Positions 31,563 through 40,509 of a stretch of 40,509 nt of DNA are shown one piece after another. The position numbers were made by a program, and so were the translations under genes. The notes under the pieces were generated by a model. That model searched no databases and was not told where the DNA came from. It worked only from the letters and a program-made list of their open reading frames with translations. Source of the DNA: Clostridia bacterium (GTDB lineage: Bacteria; Bacillota; Clostridia; Oscillospirales; Acutalibacteraceae); assembly GCA_017428625.1 (NCBI GenBank), contig JAFRQM010000052.1:1-40509 (forward strand). The letters run 5' to 3'. Numbering within the stretch: position 1 is the first letter of the stretch; every line of letters begins with the position of its first letter.

Positions 31563-32231
31563 ATGAAAAGGAATAACAAAGGCTTTTCGCTTGTTGAACT
31601 GCTTGTCAGTTTTGCCATATTGGGCATAATAAGTGTTATTATCGGCATAATATTGACATCAGGTTCAAATATGTTTACAAAAAACAAAAAAGTGTTGAGT
31701 TTGCAATACAAGTCACAGGTTACCTCTGCACAGCTCCACAACCATCTTCAGAACTGCAACGCCGGCATTGCGGCGGATGAAAACAGCCTTTGGGCAGCGC
31801 ATAAAGAAGATGAGAACAACGGTGAAATTTTCATTTTCACTTTAGATGATGATGAAAACACCATTTATCTGAGAACATTTGATGTTGCGGTAACTGTAGA
31901 TGACACAGGAGCCTCAACCGTGGAAGTCACTTATGAAGGCGAAGCAGGTCCCGCAGACCCTGTAAACAGTGTCACATCGGGAGTGATTGCCGATTGTGTT
32001 GCGCAGCCGTTTTGCTCCGGTGTTGAGTCTTGGCAGATTGAAACAGGTCCGGCCGGCGGCACATACGCCAAATACGCAACTGTCACTTTGAACCTTGAAC
32101 AGGAAGGCTCATCTTATTCAAGAAAAACGGCAGAATCTTTCAGAAACAGACCTTTAAATGTTGACATCAGCGGCATATCGGACGACGACAAAACAGATAA
32201 AGTTATTAACACAATTTTCGGATTAGAATAA
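31563..32231 (+). CDS. Minor prepilin (PilW/GspJ-like)
   Basis: This 222-aa protein has a 7-residue leader MKRNNKG, then G|FSLVELLVSFAILGIISVII with Glu5. The helix continues to SGSNMFTKNKKVLSLQYKSQ, as in PilW/GspJ proteins, followed by a beta domain. GGAGG precedes the ATG, 15 bases after the previous stop. It is the last prepilin before the giant secreted protein. Confidence 0.87.
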   Translation: MKRNNKGFSLVELLVSFAILGIISVIIGIILTSGSNMFTKNKKVLSLQYKSQVTSAQLHNHLQNCNAGIAADENSLWAAHKEDENNGEIFIFTLDDDENTIYLRTFDVAVTVDDTGASTVEVTYEGEAGPADPVNSVTSGVIADCVAQPFCSGVESWQIETGPAGGTYAKYATVTLNLEQEGSSYSRKTAESFRNRPLNVDISGISDDDKTDKVINTIFGLE

Positions 32232-32249
32232 TTTGGGGGTGAGAATGAA

Positions 32250-35200
32250 ATGATGAAAGAAAAAAACAACCTTTCAAAAGTAACGGCGGTTGTTCTTGCC
32301 GTTTCAATGATTCTCGGCACGGTGGCCTCAATTGTCACTAACGCCGGGACTGATGAACCTGTGTCTCTCGGCTACATTGAACACATCAAAAGGCAAAAGA
32401 ATGATGGTGGCACAGCTTTCAGAATTCTCGAGGTAGCACCTTCCAAATCCCAGAGTTCAATGGGCTATTATGTTGACGGCTACGAGCCTGTCGCAAACTG
32501 GCCGCAGGAAGCAGCCGCTATTCCCACAAAGTTTTCAAGAACCGAGTATGTCAACAATATGTTCAACGCTCTCGGCAAAGCCGGTCTTTTAAGCGAGCAG
32601 GACAATGCCGCTCCTTTAAAGAAAATCGGTGATTATAAGGAGTATTATCCCTGGGAGGAAGTTCCCGATGATGCCACACAGTTAACTCTCAACAACGGTG
32701 AAACCGTTACTGATATTCACGGCGGCTTTGAGGCGGATGAAAACGGCTCTTATATCCTTGAAGCAAAATATTTCCTGCCCTCGCTTTTTGACGCGGAGGG
32801 TTGGTATTCCAACCTTATGTCAAATGTTTCAAGCGGTAATATAGGTAACAATGGTTTTAACTGCACAGGTGCGGAAGTCGCCCTTGAAGGCGAAAAAATT
32901 GTTGTCAAAGCTTCTCCCACTGTCGGCAATGCCGATTACGACGTTTACACGATGTATGGCGGCAGTGACTTCTATAAGATGGATTGTGAACCCAACACAG
33001 ACTACACAATCAACTACACAGCCGAAATTGAAGGCGACGGTTCAGGTCAGATTTTCATTTTCGGTTATAAACAGGATTATTCAGGCGAAAATGTTGTTTG
33101 GCATGAGCGCCCCATTTCTTCAACCGGCACTTATTTTGACGGCGACTCAACACATTATGAGCGTCATTTCCATACAGGCGCAAACGATGAGTGGCTCGGC
33201 ATAAGGTTCGGCACTGCCGAGGAACCTGATACCACAGCAAAGTTCTCAGATGTTTTGATTTATAAAACCGATGACAAATACGCCGGCGCAGACTCGGTGC
33301 AGGATGCAAAAGAGTTCTACTACGGCGATGCGGGTGAGAATCAGAACATTTTCTCACTGTTCGATTTCTTTGACAATTTCGTTTCAAATTCCGAGCAGAA
33401 CAGTTCTTATGTTGCCGACGGCACGGTAGATAACATCTCATTCGACGGCGAGGTTCTCAAAATCAACGCCAATGTGTCAATGCCTGTTGCATACAACTAC
33501 GCAGGCGCAGACGGTGCCCTTGCCCGCAAATTCTATATTGTTCCCGTTGAGCCGGGCACATCCTACACCTATTCATACACAACCAGAAACACTCAGAGAG
33601 TTGAGAATGTTTCTTTGCCCACCCGCAGTTATGTCCAGATTATCGGTCTTACGGATGATTACGGTCAGCAAAATATTCTGACGGATGGAGAAAGTCAGTA
33701 TGAGCAGACCGGGCAGGAGACTAAAACAGGCACCTTCACTACCGATGCAAACATTAAGTATTTAATTGTTTCTTTCGGTGTCGGTAATGACAATACCATT
33801 GCCGAGTGGTGGGATTTCTCCATTATCAGCAACGAGGCAACCACAGACACCTCAGGTCTTTACTATTATTATGATGTTAACTTTACCCAAAAAGCTCTCA
33901 ATGAGTTTGAAAACGGCGGTTATGTTTACATAAAAAATGACAATGGCACTCCCGATGACCCTGACGATGACTACTATGAGCTTATACGTGTTAAAACAGA
34001 AGAAAACGAGAATGACTTCCCTGTCGGTGTTCAATTCTATTCGGCTGAACTTAATCCGGATGTCGGTCCGCAGATTTATTTTGATGCCGGGCATCCCTAC
34101 CGCACGCCGAGAACAAGCGCCTATCACCGTGCCGCCGACGGCGAAACACCTTATTTTGCCAGTATTACCGGCGTAGGCACTTATGTCGGCGAAGGTTATG
34201 GCGATTATATATTCAATCCCGAAATTGACAACACAGTCAGCATTATTACAGATACCGTTTTCTACACAGGCGGCTACTCAAACAATGAGTGGTTCAAATA
34301 CTATGTTCTGGATTATGATGACGAAGATGTTTTCTCCGTCCATGTTGACACCCTCACTCCCGCTGAGCTTGATGATAAACTCGGCTCAATAGAGTATTAC
34401 GATCTTGTTGTTTTCACAGCGGGAACGGGCAGCGACGGTTCTGTCGGTGCGTTTTCAACCGACCTTTCAACCGATTTTATGACAAGATATAATCAGAGCG
34501 AAGGCAACGAAAAACCTTATTATACCTTCAAAACCCCCACTTTAATTGACAAAGCGATTTTGGATAATGACGAAACACCTCCTAATTTAAAAGCATTTCT
34601 GAATGACTATCTCGCGGAAGAGTCCGGCAAAAAAGGTTCAACAACCGGCTGGGTTGAGGATTTTGTTTACTGCTTCAATTTTGCCGACTCAACAACCGAG
34701 AACAGTGAAATTTCATCTTATTACAGATATATCACATCATTTACAAAGTATTTAGGTGAAATACCGGACGGCGCTGCAATCAAAGTCAGAAGCGGCAGCG
34801 GTTATGCTGATTTCGGCACATATCACATTTACAACGGCAATGACTGGTATATCGAAGCAAACGGCAGCAGAATCAAAAAAGATGAAAACAACGGCAACTG
34901 GTATAAGGTCGATTCAAACAACAACAAGCTCGAAAAAACCGATGTTGAATACTCCGAATTCTATTACGAAATAGCAATTGCCAACACATCTCTTGCAAAC
35001 CCCTGGTTTAACAGTTTAATTATAAGTTCGCTTTACGCGGAAGGCGCTCCTTACGGCGATGTTAAATCTGAAATTGATATGGAGGTTTCCATAAGAGGCG
35101 CTGACGGCAACCCGCTGCCTCAGACTTATGTCAGCATCGGCACTTCAATAAGGTATATTTTGAATTTTGCCGGTCAGCGTGTTATTCTTGACAAAGACAC

Positions 35201-38200
35201 AATCAGAATACTTGACATTGAGCCCTACACCTCAGGTAAGGTTTACCAGTTCATTAACGGCAAACCCGTGTTAAAGGCAATCTCTAAAATCGGCAGCGCA
35301 ACCTTCACACACACCGTAGTGAACAATAGCACCGGAGAAGTCTCGGATGTTACAGAAACACTTGAAGGTTACCAGTATAATTATACCGGCTACGGAAGCG
35401 AGTCAAGCGATCAGCATGTCAATTATAATACACCGGATTACGATCCCCCCACAACAAATTACGATACCTATAAATCCAGAGAGATTCTGACGGAAGAAAA
35501 GGTATTGTCATGGTTCCCCGACACAGACGGTGACGGAGAGCCTAACGGTCCTGCTTATTTTACCGATGATGGCAACCTTCTGCCCGCGAAAATAGAAATT
35601 GTCACCATGGCAACAAACGAACTTATAGCAGATGCCGATGATATTTCCGAAACCTATGACCTTGTTTATATCGGCGATTCTACTTACAATATGAATATTT
35701 CGGCAGATGTTCCCACATCCGGCAGAGCAAAAGGCAGAGCCAACTCGCCGAATTACAATGACCCGAATATGGACGGTATGTATTACACCTGCACGGGCGA
35801 CCTTATGAGCACCAACGCCCGTAACTTCTGGGGTGAAGACACTTTAGGCGGTATTTCAGGCATAGATTATTACTGGACTACAACACAGACAAGTGTTTCA
35901 TGGAGTGAGTGGGTAACAGGTATTTTCACACTTGACGGTGAACGGCTCAGAGACTTGTTCTTCAGAACACTTTTCAAAGGTCTGGGTAATTTCTATGACG
36001 CTGACAGCCCCGGCGCCTTTATGAAAGGCTGGCAGACCTTCAGAGTCCGTTCTTCGGGCAACGATTTAACCGCAGTCAAAGAACAGCAGCTTGAAACCTT
36101 TATGAAGGCGGGTCTTCCCGTTGTTGTAGCTGATGAACTTACTTCCGGTTATCAGGTAAGTTATGTTGCAAGATGTAATTTTGAAGCTGAGTTCAAATAC
36201 CAAAAAACTCACAACGGATTACTTAGCATATTCTTAAGAAGGATTGCTTGTTATCACATCAAACTTTATGCCTGGTTTGAGGGCGAAGGTCTTCCCAACG
36301 AATTTGACCCCGAAACCTGTATTGATATCACATGGTATAAAAACGGGCAAGTTATTTCAAATGATGTTAATAAGATGGGAACGGGAACTTATAACGGAAA
36401 ATTCGCCTATACATACGAACCCGGCAATGTGAATATTCCCAATGTAGGTTATTGCGTCAAGATAGATGAAGCAGACGCTTATCTCGGTCAGTATTATGCG
36501 GTTATTCAGATAAAGAACACAGGCACAGATATGGACGGTAAAACCGTTAAAACTGACAGAATTGTTGTTTCATTCAAAACTAAAACCGTTTACGCAAGAG
36601 GCGAGCGTATTCAGGGTAAAGAATACGATGTAACCGCAGATGACGGAAGCACGGTTACAATGTTCCGGGAAGTCTGGCCCTCAGATCTTCCTGCTTCCTA
36701 TGTTGATAGATATGATTTCTATATGCCGAGAGGGCAGACATCGAATACCTGGTATTATACGGTAAGATTTTATGATACTTCCGATCATAATATTCAGAAC
36801 CGAACCTTTGTTTCTGTAGAAAATGACTGGCACTACAGAGGATTTGCGGGCGTTACATATAAGATAAGCGGAAACTATCATACCCTTGATTATATCAAGG
36901 AAGGTAACGGCGACGGCGAGATGAGCAACAACGGCGGCGGTAGTGATATATGGGCATGGAAATATGAAGTTAACGGTCGTGGCTACAACAAAATTACTTA
37001 TGTTAATTCTTCCGGAAATAGAGATGATGTCCGTGTAGGCACGCCGAACTGGTCGAGTGAATATAACCATGAGAGAACAATCGGTATTCGCTATGTTGAT
37101 GTTGAACGGCTTCCCGTCGGGGAAGGATTCGGTGAAGCTTCAGGGCCGTTTGTTTCCAATGCCGGCGTTGATGAAATCTCGGTTGATAATGCATCATATA
37201 TGTATAAATTCCTTTCAAAGGCGTTTGAAAGAGATGCAAATGAAAATCAGAAATACCCGAATGTTTTTGCAGAAAGAGAATTCGCGTTTAAAGAAGAGAA
37301 CAAATTAAGTCTGAAAAACAATTATATTATGTTCTCAACGCCTAAAATCAGTGTTGTTGAAAGCACGGTTACGGCTTATCCAAATACAATCAGCGCTCAG
37401 GGTGAAGGAATTACCTGTGAATTCAGCATTCAGAACCCGACAGGCAAAGATGTTGAAAACGCAAAATATAAGCTTTTGTTCTATGTTGACCTGAACAACG
37501 ACGGCAAATTCAAGAAGGATGAAAGACAGGACATCAATGTCTTTGTAAGTGAAAACGGCGGTTCCTACACTGAGATTGACCCCTCAAACGACACACTCAG
37601 GGCAACAACAAAAACCGATATTTATTCTTACCGCGTTCAGAGAAAACTGCCTTCAGACTGGACCGGCATTCTGCCGTGGAAACTCGAAATAATCGAGCTT
37701 GATGAACATAATCACTGGTCCACGGTTGCGCCTTCAAGCGGTGTCAGTGACAAAGAGCTTGACGCAAATTACGCGAACCTGCATGATTCATATACTAACT
37801 TAGCATATTGCAAACCCGACCAGGCAACCCGAATCAGAGTTCTTCAGATTTTACCCTCAAACTGGCCGATGCAATACACCAGTATTGACGACCTGGACCT
37901 TGACAATATGGGAGTTGACCCGGGTGATGACAGCGGCGTTAATGAAGATGAGTATGATCTTAACGATGAAAGCCTTTATTATGGTTCTAACGAGTTTATC
38001 GGTTCAATTTTTGAAAGCGATAACTTCAAAAAAGCCTGCGGCAAAGGCAACTGGCAGAAAGTGGAAGGCACGGGTATTGCGAACTATATAGGCAGTCAGA
38101 CAAGCCTTACGGCAACCGACACCCTTTATATGGCTTTCGGCCCCGATGACAACAAAGAGAATTATTCCTCATATCTCAACAATTATATCAGCACGGGTGA

Positions 38201-40214
38201 ACTGGGCTCAAGCAACGCCCCCGACTTTGTTGTTGAACTCAAGTGCATCAATGTCAAAACCCTTAACACCCTTTACGGCGATCAGGATGATGACGGTTAT
38301 CAGATAAGAAAAGATAACACTCTTTTCGACACCTACGATATGCTTGTTCTGGGCTTCGCTGACAGCTGGGGCAAAGCAGGTCAGAAAGATATGAGCCTGC
38401 CCACAACCAATATCGGTATGAACATGGGCGCCGCCTTTGCAATTCAGGACTTCATAAAGAGCGGCAGAGCGGTTCTTCTGACTCACGACACTACAACCAC
38501 ATACAACAACTTCCCGAACAATGTTATTCTGAAAAAAGCGTTTGAGGCTGCATTGTCAGTATTGGGTGGTGTCGCAAGTATTTTCGATTTCTTTGCATGG
38601 ATCGGCAGCCTCTTCGGAGGAGACGGTCATTCCGAAATAGCTGACAAAATACGCCTGTGGGTTAGTTCTATGACCGTTGACGAACGCCAGAGAAACGGCT
38701 ACTGGGTCAACCTTATACGCGATGAATGCGGTCTTGACCGTTACGGTGCGACTTATTCCATTAAACAAAAAGCGGCTGCTTCCGTAACAACCTGGGTTTG
38801 CACAAAATGCGGTCGTGTTCACTACACAAGCAACAAACCGGCAACATGTCTCGCCATCGGCTGTATAAACAATACATTTGATAAGGTCGAAACAAGCGAG
38901 CTTACCGACCGTTCATTGTCGAAAGGCTATTTCAACGACTTCAGACAAAACCATGAAGGCAGCATTTATACCGACAATGACACAACAGGTTACGGTAACT
39001 GGCAGAATGTTACAACCGAGGTTATGCAGAGCCCCGGTAAGGATTACTCAATTGCCTATGTTCCCGGTTCTCGCGAAGATGTTTCAAATACCAGTGTAAA
39101 AACATATTCATACACAGACCCCATAACAAAGCAGTCCAATAATTATGCTTATGTTTATAACCAGAAAGCCGACGGCACATGGGAGCGCCGTAAAACAGAC
39201 CAGTTCATAGGCGGCTATACTCGCTATGAAATTGCGCGTATGAGTGAGCAGAGTGATTCAAACTATCTCGCCACAGCACCGATGTATAGCAGTAACGACG
39301 AGACTTACGGAACCACTTTTGTTACTCAGACAAACAAGGGTAAACTTACAACTTATCCTTATGACCTTAACTTCTATAAATATGAAGAAGACGGCGTAAC
39401 GAAGATCGTAGATGAAAACGGCGGTTATATGTTTGATGAATCCAGGGTTGAACGGGTTACCTTAACTCACGACCAGGTTTATCAGCTCAATATGAACGGC
39501 GACGATGTCACCTGCTGGTATTGTATGTCGGGCGGTAACTTTGCGGATATACCCAATGACGCGCTCAACGCATACTACATCTATTCACGCAGAAACATCA
39601 CCTACACGGGTGCCGGTCACACCAACACATTCACACCCTGGGAAGCGAAACTGTTTGCCAATACCCTTATTTCGGCATACAGGCCTGCGGCGGAAATAGC
39701 GACAATCCAGTTTGTCAAGCCTGAATCACAACATGATTACAATGAGGATTATACTGCTTCGCCGAGTTACATCCTTCTTACTCAAAGAACTGTAACCTCA
39801 GAACCTGATGCCGAAGGCAATACGCAAGAAACAATTGAAATTGACTCTGAGCAGATTCATTTTGAGTTAATTAATCCCAATCTTTCAAATTCCACCAGCG
39901 ATACTAAACGAGAAATTAAAGTTGAAGTCCGTCTCGGCGGTAGCGATGGTGAAATCATTGACGGCGGCACCCTTGTTTACGGCGATGATGTTGAAAGTGC
40001 CGAAGAACTCAAGCACAGAAACTGGAACAGTATTTCTGACAACGGAAACTATTCGTTCTATGTTCCGGATGCGGTAATACAGGAACTTGCCCAAGAAGGA
40101 GTCAATAAAGTTCAGCTTACTCTTATTCCTATTACAAAAACAGATGATGATGAAATAAGAGGCACACCTGTTTCAATCGAAGTCCGTCTTCTCGGTCTTA
40201 ACGGTCTGAGTTAA
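32250..40214 (+). CDS. Giant secreted pilus-linked protein, 2654 aa, candidate tip adhesin
   Basis: A signal peptide (hydrophobic at ~11-30, probable cut near TNA-G) is followed by ~2620 extracytoplasmic residues with no membrane helix, LPXTG or other wall anchor. Internal similarities are visible: IR[IV]L-x-I-x-P strands at 985 and 1862, with a related RILEVAP at 58. YD-[LM] hydrophobic strands occur at 717, 1136 and 2029, and VVVADEL (1291) matches AVLLTHD (2074). Acidic loops occur at 1091 (DTDGDG), 1747-1758 (a full EF-hand-like loop, DLNNDGKFKKDE) and 2011 (DQDDDG). A four-Cys zinc-ribbon-like site lies at 2184-2205. I recall similar clostridial proteins annotated DUF5057 (unverified). 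It ends the minor-pilin gene set, as PilY1 does in Gram-negatives. Adhesin function is inference. Confidence 0.8.
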   Translation: MMKEKNNLSKVTAVVLAVSMILGTVASIVTNAGTDEPVSLGYIEHIKRQKNDGGTAFRILEVAPSKSQSSMGYYVDGYEPVANWPQEAAAIPTKFSRTEYVNNMFNALGKAGLLSEQDNAAPLKKIGDYKEYYPWEEVPDDATQLTLNNGETVTDIHGGFEADENGSYILEAKYFLPSLFDAEGWYSNLMSNVSSGNIGNNGFNCTGAEVALEGEKIVVKASPTVGNADYDVYTMYGGSDFYKMDCEPNTDYTINYTAEIEGDGSGQIFIFGYKQDYSGENVVWHERPISSTGTYFDGDSTHYERHFHTGANDEWLGIRFGTAEEPDTTAKFSDVLIYKTDDKYAGADSVQDAKEFYYGDAGENQNIFSLFDFFDNFVSNSEQNSSYVADGTVDNISFDGEVLKINANVSMPVAYNYAGADGALARKFYIVPVEPGTSYTYSYTTRNTQRVENVSLPTRSYVQIIGLTDDYGQQNILTDGESQYEQTGQETKTGTFTTDANIKYLIVSFGVGNDNTIAEWWDFSIISNEATTDTSGLYYYYDVNFTQKALNEFENGGYVYIKNDNGTPDDPDDDYYELIRVKTEENENDFPVGVQFYSAELNPDVGPQIYFDAGHPYRTPRTSAYHRAADGETPYFASITGVGTYVGEGYGDYIFNPEIDNTVSIITDTVFYTGGYSNNEWFKYYVLDYDDEDVFSVHVDTLTPAELDDKLGSIEYYDLVVFTAGTGSDGSVGAFSTDLSTDFMTRYNQSEGNEKPYYTFKTPTLIDKAILDNDETPPNLKAFLNDYLAEESGKKGSTTGWVEDFVYCFNFADSTTENSEISSYYRYITSFTKYLGEIPDGAAIKVRSGSGYADFGTYHIYNGNDWYIEANGSRIKKDENNGNWYKVDSNNNKLEKTDVEYSEFYYEIAIANTSLANPWFNSLIISSLYAEGAPYGDVKSEIDMEVSIRGADGNPLPQTYVSIGTSIRYILNFAGQRVILDKDTIRILDIEPYTSGKVYQFINGKPVLKAISKIGSATFTHTVVNNSTGEVSDVTETLEGYQYNYTGYGSESSDQHVNYNTPDYDPPTTNYDTYKSREILTEEKVLSWFPDTDGDGEPNGPAYFTDDGNLLPAKIEIVTMATNELIADADDISETYDLVYIGDSTYNMNISADVPTSGRAKGRANSPNYNDPNMDGMYYTCTGDLMSTNARNFWGEDTLGGISGIDYYWTTTQTSVSWSEWVTGIFTLDGERLRDLFFRTLFKGLGNFYDADSPGAFMKGWQTFRVRSSGNDLTAVKEQQLETFMKAGLPVVVADELTSGYQVSYVARCNFEAEFKYQKTHNGLLSIFLRRIACYHIKLYAWFEGEGLPNEFDPETCIDITWYKNGQVISNDVNKMGTGTYNGKFAYTYEPGNVNIPNVGYCVKIDEADAYLGQYYAVIQIKNTGTDMDGKTVKTDRIVVSFKTKTVYARGERIQGKEYDVTADDGSTVTMFREVWPSDLPASYVDRYDFYMPRGQTSNTWYYTVRFYDTSDHNIQNRTFVSVENDWHYRGFAGVTYKISGNYHTLDYIKEGNGDGEMSNNGGGSDIWAWKYEVNGRGYNKITYVNSSGNRDDVRVGTPNWSSEYNHERTIGIRYVDVERLPVGEGFGEASGPFVSNAGVDEISVDNASYMYKFLSKAFERDANENQKYPNVFAEREFAFKEENKLSLKNNYIMFSTPKISVVESTVTAYPNTISAQGEGITCEFSIQNPTGKDVENAKYKLLFYVDLNNDGKFKKDERQDINVFVSENGGSYTEIDPSNDTLRATTKTDIYSYRVQRKLPSDWTGILPWKLEIIELDEHNHWSTVAPSSGVSDKELDANYANLHDSYTNLAYCKPDQATRIRVLQILPSNWPMQYTSIDDLDLDNMGVDPGDDSGVNEDEYDLNDESLYYGSNEFIGSIFESDNFKKACGKGNWQKVEGTGIANYIGSQTSLTATDTLYMAFGPDDNKENYSSYLNNYISTGELGSSNAPDFVVELKCINVKTLNTLYGDQDDDGYQIRKDNTLFDTYDMLVLGFADSWGKAGQKDMSLPTTNIGMNMGAAFAIQDFIKSGRAVLLTHDTTTTYNNFPNNVILKKAFEAALSVLGGVASIFDFFAWIGSLFGGDGHSEIADKIRLWVSSMTVDERQRNGYWVNLIRDECGLDRYGATYSIKQKAAASVTTWVCTKCGRVHYTSNKPATCLAIGCINNTFDKVETSELTDRSLSKGYFNDFRQNHEGSIYTDNDTTGYGNWQNVTTEVMQSPGKDYSIAYVPGSREDVSNTSVKTYSYTDPITKQSNNYAYVYNQKADGTWERRKTDQFIGGYTRYEIARMSEQSDSNYLATAPMYSSNDETYGTTFVTQTNKGKLTTYPYDLNFYKYEEDGVTKIVDENGGYMFDESRVERVTLTHDQVYQLNMNGDDVTCWYCMSGGNFADIPNDALNAYYIYSRRNITYTGAGHTNTFTPWEAKLFANTLISAYRPAAEIATIQFVKPESQHDYNEDYTASPSYILLTQRTVTSEPDAEGNTQETIEIDSEQIHFELINPNLSNSTSDTKREIKVEVRLGGSDGEIIDGGTLVYGDDVESAEELKHRNWNSISDNGNYSFYVPDAVIQELAQEGVNKVQLTLIPITKTDDDEIRGTPVSIEVRLLGLNGLS

Positions 40215-40250
40215 AGTTTGCGCACTTCTCGCATAACCCCAAACCAAATC

Positions 40251-40278
40251 AATCCCGCCCTTTCGGGCGGGATTTTTC
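40251..40278 (+). terminator. Terminator of the pilus operon
   Basis: AATCCCGCCC and GGGCGGGATT form a 10-bp stem around TTTC, followed by TTT. It lies 36 bases after the giant gene's stop. Confidence 0.93.
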
Positions 40279-40280
40279 CT

Positions 40281-40509
40281 TGGCTCTTAAGAGACAAGAA
40301 ACCACCGGCTATGCCGGTGGCATTAAAACGCTTACAGCGAAAAAGCCTCCTGTGGTAGAATAGAGCAGGTTCACCAACCGCACTAACTAACAAAGGAGGT
40401 ATCATCATGAAAGATGACATAAACAGTTTATCACATTCAAGTTGGAGATGTAAATACCATATTGTATTTGCACCAAAGTACAGAAGAATGACCATATACG
40501 GAGATATCC
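40281..40509 (+). mobile_element. IS200/IS605-type element, left part
   Basis: Immediately after the operon terminator is a perfect subterminal hairpin (CCACCGGC-TAT-GCCGGTGG, 40302-40320), typical of the left end of IS200/IS605 elements, followed by a tnpA gene. The exact left tip cannot be fixed without an empty site; 40281 is an estimate. The element runs off the window. A weak promoter (TTACAG/TAGAAT at 40332-40361) may serve tnpA. Confidence 0.75.
40407..40509 (+). CDS. tnpA: IS200/IS605 transposase TnpA, N-terminal fragment
   Basis: Thirty-four codons are visible before the window ends. The start MKDDINSLSHSSWRCKYHIV, then FAPKYRR, is the characteristic N-terminus of the IS200 Y1 transposase (KYHIVFxPKYRR). 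AAAGGAGGT at 40392-40400 is a perfect ribosome site. The CCTCCT at 40346-40351 could pair with it if the transcript begins upstream, as IS200 is known to hide its ribosome site. The catalytic HUH and Tyr residues lie beyond the window. Confidence 0.9.
   Translation, partial: MKDDINSLSHSSWRCKYHIVFAPKYRRMTIYGDI

Noticed and set aside
17485..32231. Type II secretion system instead of type IV pili
   Set aside because: PilT, PilM and paired major-type pilins are present, and a Gram-positive has no secretin. A GspK-like tip subunit alone does not make it a secretion system.

Overview
The window looks like a chromosomal segment of a Gram-positive anaerobe of the Clostridia, probably an Oscillospiraceae/Ruminococcaceae-type gut or rumen bacterium. 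This rests on AGGAGG ribosome sites, consensus sigma-A promoters, the darA-holB-ricT gene block, a two-cluster ferredoxin, ammonia-dependent AsnA and family-level resemblances. No rRNA, tRNA or CRISPR array was seen, so the taxon is an inference.

Left part (1-11.2 kb), mostly minus strand: the tail of a surface protein, then palindromic repeats. Next come a ferredoxin/nitroreductase plus Gfo/Idh/MocA dehydrogenase pair and a phenylacetate-CoA ligase (paaK) plus ACT-domain pair. A ferredoxin follows, then a housekeeping run transcribed as: membrane protein, AEC transporter, QueG-like Fe-S protein, c-di-AMP receptor DarA, HolB and RicT. Citrate synthase lies upstream of that run. The paaK-ACT pair has a consensus promoter, a 25-codon leader ORF with seven Phe codons, a mutually exclusive antiterminator pairing and a terminator hairpin before paaK. 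This is a textbook-style Phe attenuator on an unexpected gene. It suggests that paaK serves phenylalanine synthesis from phenylacetate rather than phenylacetate breakdown.

Middle part (11.2-17.2 kb), plus strand: alanine racemase and a small membrane protein, a candidate small RNA with a C-rich segment, asparagine synthetase AsnA, a purple-acid-phosphatase-like phosphoesterase without a signal peptide, and a secreted or membrane Tim44-like protein with Gly/Tyr repeats and a zinc ribbon.

Right part (17.3-40.2 kb), plus strand: one long type IV pilus locus. The order is pilB, pilT, pilC, two paralogous major-type prepilins, (inserted RAYT transposase with REP palindromes), pilD, a pilM-pilN fusion, pilO, four minor prepilin-like genes (one 840 aa and lacking Glu5, like a GspK tip subunit) and a 2654-aa secreted protein with EF-hand-like loops and internal repeats. 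The giant protein sits where PilY1 sits in Gram-negative minor-pilin operons and is a good candidate for a retractile-pilus tip adhesin. An IS200/IS605-type element begins just after its terminator and runs off the window.

The observations most worth following up are the Phe leader upstream of paaK, the giant pilus-linked protein with its GspK-like partner, the REP/RAYT system in which one complete REP lies in frame inside the transposase gene, and two structured RNAs without a recognised family (before pilB, and between the 191-aa membrane protein gene and asnA).
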